NCBI GenBank assembly: GCA_022712335.1
Contig: JALAGR010000214.1
Location: 1 to 14,573 of the forward strand
Length of the DNA: 14,573 nucleotides
Reading direction: 5' to 3'
Origin: Pediococcus sp.
Lineage (GTDB): Bacteria; Bacillota; Bacilli; Lactobacillales; Lactobacillaceae
Part shown: piece after piece, positions 6,577-14,546 of the stretch
Layout: every line of letters starts with the position of its first letter
Position numbering within the stretch: the stretch's first letter is position 1
Notes under the pieces: model-generated
What the model was told of the DNA's origin: nothing
What the model saw: the letters and a program-made list of their open reading frames with translations, nothing else
The model's database searches: none
Program-made: the position numbers and the translations under genes

Positions 6577-6981
6577 TTGACAAGAGTAATTACTTACGGA
6601 ACGTTTGACCTACTACATAAGGGTCATATCCGTCTTCTCAAACGTGCTAAGGCACTCGGAGATCACTTAACTGTTTGTGTTTCAACTGATGAATTTAACG
6701 CCATTAAGGGCAAAAAAGCATATACTTCTTTTGAAGATCGTAAATATATCTTGGAAGCAATCAAGTATGTTGATGAAGTTATCCCAGAATGTGAATGGGA
6801 CCAAAAGATTAAAGACGTTCAAGACCATAACATCGACATTTTTGTTATGGGTGACGACTGGGAAGGTCAATTTGACTTCTTGAAGGACTATTGTAAAGTC
6901 GTTTACTTACCCCGTACAGCAGGTATTTCAACAACAAAGATTAAAAAAGACTTGGGACTAGGCGATTACAAAAAAGACTAG
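6577..6981 (+). CDS. tagD: Glycerol-3-phosphate cytidylyltransferase
   Basis: Makes CDP-glycerol from CTP and sn-glycerol 3-phosphate, the activated unit for poly(glycerol-phosphate) wall teichoic acid; cytosolic, nucleotidyltransferase superfamily. The 134-residue product is near the 129-132 expected. It opens with VITYGTFDLLHKGHIRLL containing the CTP-binding HxGH motif (His14, His17), followed by KKAYTSFEDRKYILEAIKYVDEV (family conserved), MGDDWEGQFDFL (91-102) and the signature RTAGISTTKI (113-122). Translation starts at TTG 6577: the protein would otherwise lack its first beta-strand, the strong AAGGAG lies nine bases upstream, and no in-frame ATG exists nearby. It could be co-transcribed with the AI-2E gene or use the weak promoter in the leader. 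A strong terminator follows. It implies a glycerol-type wall teichoic acid or a related CDP-glycerol-requiring polymer. Confidence 0.96.
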   Translation: MTRVITYGTFDLLHKGHIRLLKRAKALGDHLTVCVSTDEFNAIKGKKAYTSFEDRKYILEAIKYVDEVIPECEWDQKIKDVQDHNIDIFVMGDDWEGQFDFLKDYCKVVYLPRTAGISTTKIKKDLGLGDYKKD

Positions 6982-6991
6982 GACTACAAAC

Positions 6992-7031
6992 TAAGATTGG
7001 GATGTCTAGACGATTCCAATCTTATTTTTTA
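6992..7031 (+). terminator. Intrinsic terminator between tagD and prfC
   Basis: A stem of about 11 bp (6992-7002 with 7014-7024, one wobble) carries a loop containing the self-complementary GTCTAGAC and is followed by six T residues (7025-7030). It ends only 18 bases before the prfC ATG. Confidence 0.88.
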
Positions 7032-7048
7032 GAGAGAAAGGAACTAAT

Positions 7049-8617
7049 ATGAATCAAACAGATTTAAAAAATGCGGTAGAAAGTCGCCGCACGTTTGCCA
7101 TCATTTCTCATCCGGATGCTGGTAAAACAACTATTACAGAACAACTTTTACTTTTTGGTGGTGTTGTTCGTGAAGCTGGAACGGTTAAAGCCCGTAAGTC
7201 CGGGAACTACGCTAAGTCCGATTGGATGGAAATCGAAAAGAAACGTGGGATTTCCGTTACTAGTTCGGTAATGCAATTTGATTATGCTGGTAAAAGAATC
7301 AATATTTTGGATACTCCAGGGCATGAAGATTTCTCTGAAGATACATATCGGACATTAATGGCAGTTGATTCAGCGGTCATGGTAATTGATTCGGCAAAAG
7401 GGATCGAACCTCAAACTAAAAAGCTTTTCCAAATTTGTAAGATGCGTGGTATTCCAATTTTTACCTTCATGAATAAGCTGGACCGTGATGGACGCGAACC
7501 ATTGGAATTAGTTAATGAACTAGAAGAAGTTTTGGGTGTGGAAGCATATCCAATGAACTGGCCAATCGGAATGGGTAAGGGACTTGCTGGATTATATGAT
7601 ATTTACAATAATCGCATCGAACTCCACACTGATGAACCAGAATTTTTAGAGTTGAATGAAGATGGTGAACTTAAAGAAAGCAACCCCATCGAAGAAGAAA
7701 GTATTTTCCAAGATGCGATGATGGAAGTTTCTTTAATGAAGGAAGCTGGAAATCAATTTGATGAAGATAAAATTGCTACTGGAGATTTAACTCCCGTATT
7801 CTTCGGATCAGCTTTGACTAACTTCGGGGTAAAAACTTTCTTAGATGCATACCTCAACTATGCACCAGCACCAACTCCACACAAAGACGAAGCGGGTGAA
7901 GAAATTCAACCTACTGAAGAAGAATTTTCTGGATTTGTCTTTAAAATTCAAGCTAATATGAATCCCAATCATCGTGACCGAATTGCCTTTTTACGAATCT
8001 GTTCAGGTGAATTTGATCGTGGGATGGATGTTACTTTAAACCGAACGGGTAAGACTTTACGTCTTTCAAATTCAACGCAATTTATGGCTGATACACGTGA
8101 AAACGTTGAAACAGCTGTTGCTGGTGATATTATTGGTCTTTACGATACAGGAAACTTCCAAATTGGTGACACGATTTACGCTGGTAAACACGCTGTTCAA
8201 TTTGAAAAGTTACCACAATTTACACCAGAATTATTTATGCAAGTTTCAGCTAAAAACGTGATGAAACAAAAGTCCTTCCATAAAGGAATCAAGCAGTTGG
8301 TTCAAGAAGGTGCCGTACAGCTTTATACGAATTACACGACGGGAGACTATATTCTGGGTGCCGTTGGTCAACTTCAATTTGAAGTTTTCCAATTCCGGAT
8401 GCAAAATGAATATAATTCAGAAGTTGTTATGCAACCAATGGGGAAGAAGACTGCACGTTGGATCGACCCAGAACAATTGGATGAAAAGATGTCTTCTTCG
8501 CGTAACCTATTGGTTAAAGATCGTTATGGACAGCCATTGTTCCTATTTGAAAACCAATTTGCTGAACGTTGGTTTGCTGGTAAATATCCAGACGTTAAAC
8601 TAACGGCCAAACTTTAA
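7049..8617 (+). CDS. prfC: Peptide chain release factor 3 (RF3)
   Basis: Translational GTPase that removes RF1/RF2 from the ribosome after peptide release. The 522 residues are the normal length. The G-domain motifs are all present: P-loop SHPDAGKTT (20-28), RGISVTSSV (66-74) in switch I, DTPGHEDF (88-95) in switch II and NKLD (142-145). Domains II and III follow ([29 protein letters not shown], then [18 protein letters not shown]). The insertion pattern and the [14 protein letters not shown] context separate it from EF-G and TetM-type proteins. The ATG at 7049 is preceded by AAAGGAA at 7037-7043. The gap to the tagD stop is 67 bases and mostly terminator, so no promoter is apparent there. 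Either a promoter lies inside tagD or expression depends on read-through. Confidence 0.96.
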   Translation: MNQTDLKNAVESRRTFAIISHPDAGKTTITEQLLLFGGVVREAGTVKARKSGNYAKSDWMEIEKKRGISVTSSVMQFDYAGKRINILDTPGHEDFSEDTYRTLMAVDSAVMVIDSAKGIEPQTKKLFQICKMRGIPIFTFMNKLDRDGREPLELVNELEEVLGVEAYPMNWPIGMGKGLAGLYDIYNNRIELHTDEPEFLELNEDGELKESNPIEEESIFQDAMMEVSLMKEAGNQFDEDKIATGDLTPVFFGSALTNFGVKTFLDAYLNYAPAPTPHKDEAGEEIQPTEEEFSGFVFKIQANMNPNHRDRIAFLRICSGEFDRGMDVTLNRTGKTLRLSNSTQFMADTRENVETAVAGDIIGLYDTGNFQIGDTIYAGKHAVQFEKLPQFTPELFMQVSAKNVMKQKSFHKGIKQLVQEGAVQLYTNYTTGDYILGAVGQLQFEVFQFRMQNEYNSEVVMQPMGKKTARWIDPEQLDEKMSSSRNLLVKDRYGQPLFLFENQFAERWFAGKYPDVKLTAKL

Positions 8618-8621
8618 AACC

Positions 8622-8669
8622 TAAATCTTTCTAAAATAACACGGTGAACCGGGTTAAATTTTTAGATTT
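8622..8669 (+). terminator. Probable intrinsic terminator of prfC
   Basis: A short stem (TAAC 8637-8640 with GTTA 8653-8656, and CGG 8642-8644 with CCG 8649-8651) around a TGAA tetraloop is followed by AAATTTTTAG. Outer A/T-rich arms (8630-8636 with 8660-8666) can extend the helix. It is moderately stable and less obvious than the other terminators here. Confidence 0.6.
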
Positions 8670-8674
8670 TAATA

Positions 8675-8680
8675 TATAAT
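8675..8680 (+). promoter_or_regulatory. Candidate -10 element of the ltaS-type gene
   Basis: TATAAT at 8675-8680 lies 42 bases upstream of the chosen ATG. The -35 region is poor (GGTTAA at 8652-8657 with 17-bp spacing) and overlaps the prfC terminator. Confidence 0.45.
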
Positions 8681-8708
8681 GGTTAAGTTGCATTAAGAAA
8701 TATCATGT

Positions 8709-8713
8709 GGAGG
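8709..8713 (+). promoter_or_regulatory. Ribosome binding site deciding the ltaS start
   Basis: GGAGG lies nine bases before ATG 8723 and downstream of the alternative ATG 8705, so the six extra residues of the longer reading are unlikely to be translated. Confidence 0.85.
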
Positions 8714-8722
8714 AACGATAGC

Positions 8723-10894
8723 ATGAATCGTTTATGGGGTAAATTTCGACAGGGACTAAACACGAAGTTTGGTTTCTTCATGCTAATTACAGGTTTATTT
8801 TGGATTAAATCGTACATAGCATATCAAACAAAATTCACGTTGGGTGTCCAAGGTGGCATGCAAGAGTTGATTTTAGCCATCAGCCCGCTGGGTTTTGCAA
8901 TACTTTTATTTGGGATTGGATTGTACATCCGCGGTAAGTGGGCATATTGGTACATGATCGTCATGGATGCTATCCTTTCAACTTGGCTTTTTGCCAATAT
9001 TCTTTATTATCGTGAGTTTTCAGATTTTATTACCTTTAACTTGATTAAGGGTTCAGGAGCTGCATCAGATAATTTAGGAAAGAGTTTAATGGGAATCTTA
9101 CGCACAACTGATTTCTTAGTATTCGTTGATGTAGTATTTGTAATTGCTATTTTAATTTTTGGATTCGCTAAGATCGATAAGACGAAGTTCAAGTTGATGA
9201 ATTCATTTGCAGTGACAGTACTATCAATTGGTGTTTTGGCAGCTAACTTAGCATTGGCGTATTCGAATCGTTCAGGTCTATTGACTAGAACTTTTGATAA
9301 CAACTACATTGTTAAGTACCTTGGACTTCAAAGTTTTACATTGTATGACGGAGTCAAGACCGTTCAAAACAGTAATAAGAAAAAAGAAGCTAAGAGTTCT
9401 CAATTAGATCCAATCAAGAAATTTATTAAAGAAAATAATGTTCCAGCTAACGTGGAATACAAAGGTGTTGCTAAAGGCAAGAACGTGATTATTATTCACC
9501 TTGAAAGTCTTCAACAATTTGTTATTAATAAAAAATGGAAGGGCAAAGAAATTACGCCTAACATTAACAAGTTCTATAATGACAAAAACACCTTAGCCTA
9601 TGACAACTTCTTTAATCAAGTTGGGCAAGGTAAAACGGCTGATGCTGAAATGATGTTGGAAAATTCCTTATTTGGTCTAGCTGAAGGTTCAGCGATGGTC
9701 ACTGATGGAACAACCAATACATTCCAAGCTATGCCAGCGTTGATGGAACAAAATGGATATTCTACAGCAGCGTTCCATGGGGATGTTTCAAGTTTCTGGA
9801 ACCGCGATAATGCTTATAAATCATTTGGTTATCAATACTTCTTTAGTAAGCAATATTACACATTGAAGAAGGGTTACGTTAGCGGATATGGAATGAAGGA
9901 TAAGCTTTTCTTACAACAATCTGCTAAGTACCTTGAACAGCTACCACAACCGTTCTACGCTAAATTGATTACGGTATCTAATCATTACCCATACGGAATC
10001 GAAAAGAAGAATGTTTCAATTGACGAATGGGATACAGGTGATTCGACCGTTGATCCTTATGTTCAAACTGCTCATTATCTCGATCAATCAATCGGTGAAT
10101 TGCTGAGCTATTTGAAGAAGTCGGGATTATACAATAAGAGTACAATCATGATGTATGGTGATCACTATGGTATTTCAAACAACCATAAACCTGCGATTGC
10201 TAAGATCTTAGGCTTAAAGGGTGTTACCAATTACGATCTAGCCATGTTCCAAAAGGTTCCATTTATGATTCATTCACCAGGTTTAAAGGGTGGTGTTAAC
10301 CACAACTATAGTGGTGAAATTGACGTGATGCCAACGATGTTGAATCTATTGGGAATCAAGACAACGGGCGCTTATCAATTTGGACATGATATTAATTCGA
10401 AACAATTCAACCAAATTGTAGCATTCCGAAATGGCGACTTTGTTTCTAAGAAGTATACGAAGTACGGTGGGGACCTTTACCTCACAGCAACTGGTGAACA
10501 AGTTACTGACGAAACAACGGCACAGAAAAAAGAAGTCAAAAAGATTCAAGATTACGTTAATAAAGAACTCGAATATTCGGATAAAATTATTAATGGGGAT
10601 CTCTTGCGATTCGCCAAGATGGACTGGTTTAAGAAAGTTAATAAGTCTGACTATAGCTACAATATGAAGTCTGCATTGAAGCAACTTGATGAAGCTCAAA
10701 GTTCTAAGACAAGTTTGATTGAGCAAAATGATGGAAAATCAACTCTTGATGATTACGTCACGGATGCTCCTGAGCTCGAAAGCAATGCTGATAAAGCATC
10801 TAGCTCAAGTAGTAGTTCTTCGGACAGTTCAAATTCGAAGTCTTCAAGTAGTGATTCAAGCAGCAGCTCAAGTTCATCATCTGAAAGCAAGTAA
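8723..10894 (+). CDS. ltaS: Lipoteichoic acid synthase family protein (LtaS-like) with serine-rich tail
   Basis: Membrane phosphoglycerol transferase that builds lipoteichoic acid on the outer face of the membrane from phosphatidylglycerol. From ATG 8723 the product has 723 residues. About five membrane helices (roughly 14-34, 47-67, 74-95, 130-148 and 160-180) precede an extracellular sulfatase-fold domain (about 250-600). Active-site residues match the LtaS pattern: Glu261 in IIHLESLQ, nucleophile Thr305 in VGQGKTADAEMM, Arg361 in SFWNRDNAYKSFGY, His421 in VSNHYPY, and Asp480-His481 in MMYGDHYG. I prefer 8723 to the ATG at 8705, because GGAGG at 8709-8713 lies nine bases before it. Unusual is a tail from about 691 to 720 made almost only of serine with a few Asp, Asn and Lys. 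Since other LtaS-type paralogues (primases, LtaP) share the domain, the exact role is inferred. Candidate promoter upstream, strong terminator downstream. Confidence 0.93.
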   Translation: MNRLWGKFRQGLNTKFGFFMLITGLFWIKSYIAYQTKFTLGVQGGMQELILAISPLGFAILLFGIGLYIRGKWAYWYMIVMDAILSTWLFANILYYREFSDFITFNLIKGSGAASDNLGKSLMGILRTTDFLVFVDVVFVIAILIFGFAKIDKTKFKLMNSFAVTVLSIGVLAANLALAYSNRSGLLTRTFDNNYIVKYLGLQSFTLYDGVKTVQNSNKKKEAKSSQLDPIKKFIKENNVPANVEYKGVAKGKNVIIIHLESLQQFVINKKWKGKEITPNINKFYNDKNTLAYDNFFNQVGQGKTADAEMMLENSLFGLAEGSAMVTDGTTNTFQAMPALMEQNGYSTAAFHGDVSSFWNRDNAYKSFGYQYFFSKQYYTLKKGYVSGYGMKDKLFLQQSAKYLEQLPQPFYAKLITVSNHYPYGIEKKNVSIDEWDTGDSTVDPYVQTAHYLDQSIGELLSYLKKSGLYNKSTIMMYGDHYGISNNHKPAIAKILGLKGVTNYDLAMFQKVPFMIHSPGLKGGVNHNYSGEIDVMPTMLNLLGIKTTGAYQFGHDINSKQFNQIVAFRNGDFVSKKYTKYGGDLYLTATGEQVTDETTAQKKEVKKIQDYVNKELEYSDKIINGDLLRFAKMDWFKKVNKSDYSYNMKSALKQLDEAQSSKTSLIEQNDGKSTLDDYVTDAPELESNADKASSSSSSSSDSSNSKSSSSDSSSSSSSSSESK

Positions 10895-10897
10895 CTT

Positions 10898-10940
10898 AAA
10901 GACTGAGAGAGACCTTTAGGGGGACTTCTCAGTCTTTTTT
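10898..10940 (+). terminator. Intrinsic terminator after the ltaS-type gene
   Basis: An 11-bp perfect stem (AAAGACTGAGA at 10898-10908 with TCTCAGTCTTT at 10927-10937) with an 18-base loop runs into a T-run ending at 10940. It leaves only 21 bases before the next ATG. Confidence 0.9.
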
Positions 10941-10961
10941 GATAAGAGAGGAAGAGATTAT

Positions 10962-11807
10962 ATGGCAAGTCATTTGGTAATCTTACTATTAGTAGGGCTA
11001 ATGGCAGGAATTTTTGGAGCTATTTTAGGGATCGGTGGAGGAATGATTATCACTCCTGTTCTAACGGTAGCCATGGGATTAGATATTAAATATGCAATTG
11101 GTGCCAGCATTATTGCTGTTATCGCAACCAGCTCTGGCGCAACTATTGCATATTTGAAGGACGAAATGTTAAACCTCCGGGTGGCAATGTTCCTAGAAAT
11201 TGCGACAACTGTTGGAGCAATCGTCGGGGCAATCATGACGGGGATTTTTAATTCCACGGACCTCTTTGTGCTGTTCGGTTCATTCTTAGTATTTTCTTCA
11301 TGGAATATGTTCCGCAAGCTTCGTCGAGGTGGTAGTGAAGAAGGTAGTACTAAAAATGACCGCTTAGCAAATAAGTTGAACTTAAATGGTAACTACTACG
11401 ATAAAGCACTTAAGAAAAATGTGGACTACCAAGTTGAAAATGTTCCTGGTGGTTCAGCAGTGATGTTTGGTGCAGGACTTGCGAGTGGGCTACTTGGAAT
11501 TGGTAGTGGTGCTTTTAAAGTTATGGCAATGGATAATATTATGAAAATGCCACTCAAGCCATCAAGTGCAACAAGTAACTTGATGATGGGGGTAACGGCA
11601 GCAGCTAGTGCAATGGTCTACTTCTTTAACGGCTCAATTCATGCAGATATTGCCGGACCTTTGGCAATCGGAATTTTATTTGGCGCGCAACTAGGAAGTC
11701 GTATTATGCAACGTCTTCAACCACGTTGGATTCGAATGATTTTCATTCCCGTTCTTTTATATATGGGATTGCAAATGATTCTTAAAGGATTTGGGGTGAA
11801 TATCTAA
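10962..11807 (+). CDS. TSUP family permease (TauE/SafE, sulfite exporter-like)
   Basis: Integral membrane protein of the TauE/SafE family (PF01925). Characterised members move sulfite, sulfonates or organic anions; the substrate is not predictable here. The 281 residues form the usual two homologous halves, each beginning with a glycine-rich membrane motif: GAILGIGGGMIITPVL (19-34) and GLLGIGSGAFKVMAM (176-190). A charged cytosolic loop (about 115-160) lies between them. Hydrophobic segments fall near 5-25, 44-62, 75-95, 100-117, 165-182, 205-222, 230-245 and 257-274. The ATG at 10962 follows AGAGGAAGAG (10946-10955). The stop codon overlaps the next start as TAATG, which suggests translational coupling to the DUF1634 gene. 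No promoter is evident in the short gap after the ltaS terminator. Confidence 0.92.
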   Translation: MASHLVILLLVGLMAGIFGAILGIGGGMIITPVLTVAMGLDIKYAIGASIIAVIATSSGATIAYLKDEMLNLRVAMFLEIATTVGAIVGAIMTGIFNSTDLFVLFGSFLVFSSWNMFRKLRRGGSEEGSTKNDRLANKLNLNGNYYDKALKKNVDYQVENVPGGSAVMFGAGLASGLLGIGSGAFKVMAMDNIMKMPLKPSSATSNLMMGVTAAASAMVYFFNGSIHADIAGPLAIGILFGAQLGSRIMQRLQPRWIRMIFIPVLLYMGLQMILKGFGVNI

Positions 11808-12169
11808 TGGATGCTAAAAAACAAGAAATGCAACACGTTGAATTGGTAATTGGGCGAGTGCTCCAAGTGGGAGTATACATCTCGGCTTTTGTGATTCTTT
11901 TAGGAATTGGATTATGGTTGTTTAAAAATGGTTCAGGTTATCCTGGAGTATTACCAACGCGGATCACACCCATTTTCCAAGGTGTCCTAGATCTTAAACC
12001 ATACGCAGTTTTAATGTTTGGAATTTTCCTACTAATATTAACGCCCGTTTTACGAGTGATTGTTTCCATCTATGCTTTTGCTAAAGAAGGCGATCGTTTG
12101 TACGTGATCATTACGGTCATTGTATTGGTGATTTTACTAATTGGTATGGCAATCGGTTATGCGGGATAA
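11807..12169 (+). CDS. DUF1634 membrane protein, probable partner of the TSUP permease
   Basis: A 120-residue protein with three clear hydrophobic segments (about 18-38, 64-90 and 98-118) and a short charged N-terminus, matching the small DUF1634 family (PF07843). Its ATG shares the last base of the upstream stop codon (TAATG at 11805-11809), with GGGGTG at 11794-11799 as a ribosome binding site, so it should be made together with the TSUP permease. DUF1634 genes commonly lie next to TauE/SafE genes, which suggests an accessory subunit. That role is inferred and no biochemical function is known to me. Between the first two helices is a conserved-looking loop, GSGYPGVLPTRITPIFQGVLDLKPYA. A terminator follows directly. 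Confidence 0.88.
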   Translation: MDAKKQEMQHVELVIGRVLQVGVYISAFVILLGIGLWLFKNGSGYPGVLPTRITPIFQGVLDLKPYAVLMFGIFLLILTPVLRVIVSIYAFAKEGDRLYVIITVIVLVILLIGMAIGYAG

Positions 12170-12217
12170 AAAAATAGGTTAGGTAAACCACCATGGTGGT
12201 TTATCTAACCTATTTTT
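12168..12217. terminator. Bidirectional palindromic terminator between DUF1634 and clpE
   Basis: A nearly perfect palindrome is centred at 12193/12194. It has a 20-base core without mismatch (12184-12203), one G-T wobble (12183/12204), eight more pairs (12175-12182 with 12205-12212), then an A-run (12170-12174) facing a T-run (12213-12217). It serves both convergent genes. Confidence 0.93.
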
Positions 12218-12222
12218 GTTAA

Positions 12223-14442
12223 TTAATCTTTTTTAGGGGCACTGGTAATTTCAATTTGATCGTCCTTGATCTTAGCATTGAGTTGCTTTTCAGTAGGATG
12301 ATCGAGGTAGAAGTCAGCGATGCGATCTTCGATTTGTTCTTGGATAACTCGACGTAAAGGACGAGCACCCATCTTAGGATCATAGCCTAAATCTACCAAA
12401 CGTTCCTCAACTGCTTTGGTTACATCAACGTGTAATTCTTGCGTTGCTAACATACTATTAACGTCATCAATCATCAAGTCAACAATATGCATCAAGTTTT
12501 CCTTGGTTAATGCTTGGAATTCAACGATGTCATCGAAACGATTCAAGAATTCTGGTTTGAAGTAGTTTCCGAGTTTATCGATTACAGAATGAGTCTTGCC
12601 TTGTGCAGCGGCTCCGAATCCAACATCAGCTTGGACGTCACCAGTTCCAGCGTTAGAAGTCATGATAATAATAGTATCTTTAAAGCTGACCGTGCGACCT
12701 TGTGAATCAGTCAAACGTCCATCATCCAAGATTTGCAAGAACATATGCATAACATCTGGATGAGCTTTTTCAACTTCATCAAGTAAAATTAAGCTGTAAG
12801 GATGACGACGAACTTGCTCAGTTAATTGTCCAGCTTCTTCGTAACCTACATACCCTGGAGGTGAACCAATCAATTTTGAAATTGAATGAGGTTCCATGTA
12901 TTCACTCATATCGAAACGAATCATTGAGTCTTTGGAACCAAATAGTTGGACAGCAAGTTGCTTAGCCAACTCCGTTTTACCAACCCCAGTAGGACCAACA
13001 AATAGGAAAGAACCGATTGGACGACCAGTTCCGTTGAGACCGATCCGATTACGACGAATAGCGCGTGAAATCTTATCGACCGCCTCGTCTTGACCAATAA
13101 CATGACTCTTCAAATTCTCAGAAAGATTTTGAAGTTGTTCTTGCTCTTGCTTTTGAAGGTCGCCAACAGGAATATCGGTCTTAGTTTCGATGATTTTTTC
13201 CATATCTTTTTCAGTTACCGTTGGTTGATCTTCGCTACTGGAAGCTCCATCCTTGTTCTTTTCGAGCTTAGAAACTTGATCACGGTAGTAAGCTGCCTTT
13301 TCGTAATCTTCAGATTGAAGTGCAGCTTTCTTTTGAGATTCTGCTTCATCGATTTTCTTTTGAATGGTTTCAGGATCTGCAATGTTAATAGTAAGATTCT
13401 TCTTTGAACCAGCTTCATCTAGTAAATCGATTGCCTTATCTGGTAAGAAACGATCTTGAATGTAGCGTTTAGATAGTTTTACCGCAGCTTCGATAGCATC
13501 ATCAGTGTAGTGCACATGATGGTAATCTTCATATTTCTTCTGGATACCTTTTAGAATCTTGATGGATTCTTCTTCACTAGGTTCATCTACTTGAACAGGT
13601 TGTAGACGACGAGCAAGGGCAGCATCCTTTTCGATGTCACGGAATTCCTTTAAAGTTGTAGCACCGACTAGTTGGAAGTCGCCACGAGCTAATGCAGGTT
13701 TAAGAACATTGCCGGCGTCCATGCCACCTTCGGCATTACCAGCGCCGACGATTTCATGAATTTCATCAATGAAGACGACCATATCCTTATTGGATTGAAC
13801 TTCCTTCATTAGTTGTTGCATACGTTGTTCGAATTGACCGCGAATCCCAGTTCCTTGTACTAATGAAACAACGTCCAAACGAACGATTTGTTTATTAACT
13901 AGTTTTTGAGGAACGGAACCTTCTACGATACGTTGAGCCAAACCTTCGACAACTGCAGTTTTACCAACCCCAGCTTCACCAATTAAAACTGGGTTATTTT
14001 TAGTACGACGATTTAGAATTTCGATGACACGTTCAATTTCAGCATCGCGGCCGATAACAGGATCAATTTTACCTTGTTTAGCTAAATCAGTAAGGTTCAA
14101 GCCATATTGACTTAGCAATGATCCGCCATTACCACGGTTGTTAGGGTTGCCACCCGAGCCATTTCCGCCTCCTGGTTGAGTAGGGGGAACTTGTTGTCCA
14201 TAAAGGTCTTCGGGTTGACCAACGTTACCGCCTTGCATTGCACGGAAAATATCATCTAAATTTCCAAATCCAAATGGATCTTGTGCCATACGAGCGCCTC
14301 CGTTTCTATTAATATTGTTATTTCGTTGATTTTTTAAAAGTTGATAGCAATTTTGACACAGATTAACTTCTGCACGCTGACCATTCACATTAGTATAAAG
14401 GTGAATGCTTGCTTCGTTTTTTTGACAGTTTTGACAAAGCAT
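12223..14442 (-). CDS. clpE: ATP-dependent Clp protease ATP-binding subunit ClpE
   Basis: Hsp100 unfoldase that disaggregates proteins and feeds them to ClpP; heat- and stress-induced in Firmicutes. The 739 residues show the ClpE domain order. An N-terminal zinc finger (Cys3, Cys6, Cys29, Cys32) is followed by a glycine/asparagine-rich linker (about 72-107). The first AAA+ domain has Walker A GEAGVGKT (155-162) and Walker B VVFIDE (222-227). A UVR coiled segment (about 364-395, [18 protein letters not shown]) precedes the second AAA+ domain, with Walker A GPTGVGKT (483-490), pore loop GYVGYE (530-535) and Walker B LILLDE (551-556). VGFG at 607-610 is the likely ClpP-docking loop. The zinc finger and absence of a ClpC-type N-domain separate it from ClpC. 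The start ATG has a GAAGGGA site upstream (14451-14457). A promoter with a CtsR-type operator lies upstream, so CtsR repression is likely. Monocistronic. Confidence 0.97.
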   Translation of the reverse strand: MLCQNCQKNEASIHLYTNVNGQRAEVNLCQNCYQLLKNQRNNNINRNGGARMAQDPFGFGNLDDIFRAMQGGNVGQPEDLYGQQVPPTQPGGGNGSGGNPNNRGNGGSLLSQYGLNLTDLAKQGKIDPVIGRDAEIERVIEILNRRTKNNPVLIGEAGVGKTAVVEGLAQRIVEGSVPQKLVNKQIVRLDVVSLVQGTGIRGQFEQRMQQLMKEVQSNKDMVVFIDEIHEIVGAGNAEGGMDAGNVLKPALARGDFQLVGATTLKEFRDIEKDAALARRLQPVQVDEPSEEESIKILKGIQKKYEDYHHVHYTDDAIEAAVKLSKRYIQDRFLPDKAIDLLDEAGSKKNLTINIADPETIQKKIDEAESQKKAALQSEDYEKAAYYRDQVSKLEKNKDGASSSEDQPTVTEKDMEKIIETKTDIPVGDLQKQEQEQLQNLSENLKSHVIGQDEAVDKISRAIRRNRIGLNGTGRPIGSFLFVGPTGVGKTELAKQLAVQLFGSKDSMIRFDMSEYMEPHSISKLIGSPPGYVGYEEAGQLTEQVRRHPYSLILLDEVEKAHPDVMHMFLQILDDGRLTDSQGRTVSFKDTIIIMTSNAGTGDVQADVGFGAAAQGKTHSVIDKLGNYFKPEFLNRFDDIVEFQALTKENLMHIVDLMIDDVNSMLATQELHVDVTKAVEERLVDLGYDPKMGARPLRRVIQEQIEDRIADFYLDHPTEKQLNAKIKDDQIEITSAPKKD

Positions 14443-14481
14443 ATGCTGTCTCCCTTCTTTTAAAATATGAATCGATTAATT

Positions 14482-14510
14482 AGTCAAAAATTGTTTGACC
14501 AATATTGACC
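14482..14510 (-). promoter_or_regulatory. CtsR operator with an extra inverted half-site, upstream of clpE
   Basis: On the minus strand GGTCAAT-ATT-GGTCAAA (14494-14510) matches the CtsR heptad direct repeat GGTCAAA-NAN-GGTCAAA with one deviation. A third heptad in opposite orientation (AGTCAAA on the plus strand at 14482-14488) forms a palindrome with the proximal repeat. The box covers the region immediately downstream of the -10, where bound CtsR would block transcription initiation. The assignment rests on the known consensus; ctsR itself is not in the window. Confidence 0.88.
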
Positions 14511-14518
14511 ATACCTAA

Positions 14519-14546
14519 ATTATACACACTCTATTTCAGAGTGCAA
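14519..14546 (-). promoter_or_regulatory. clpE promoter (-35 and -10)
   Basis: On the minus strand TTGCAC (14541-14546) and TATAAT (14519-14524) are separated by 16 bp, a good vegetative-sigma promoter. Initiation near 14512 gives a leader of about 70 nt beginning in the CtsR box. A perfect six-base inverted repeat (14527-14532 and 14538-14543, loop ATTTC) fills the spacer and touches the -35. Confidence 0.85.

Noticed and set aside
8705..8722. Six-residue N-terminal extension of the LtaS protein from ATG 8705
   Set aside because: The ribosome binding site GGAGG lies inside this stretch and serves ATG 8723.
10790..10893. Repetitive-looking DNA suggesting a tandem repeat or CRISPR
   Set aside because: It is the low-complexity serine coding tail with mixed codons; there are no regular repeat-spacer units.
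10753..10968. Open frame on the minus strand across the end of the ltaS gene, rich in Leu/Glu
   Set aside because: It is the antisense reading of the serine codons, has no ribosome binding site and runs through the ltaS terminator.
13090..13418. Overlapping open frames on both strands within clpE
   Set aside because: They are shadow frames of the conserved ClpE linker and UVR region, without start signals or recognisable protein features.
14422..14436. Two TTGACA motifs on the plus strand that look like -35 boxes
   Set aside because: They lie within the clpE coding sequence (codons of the zinc-finger region), have no -10 with proper spacing and face no gene.
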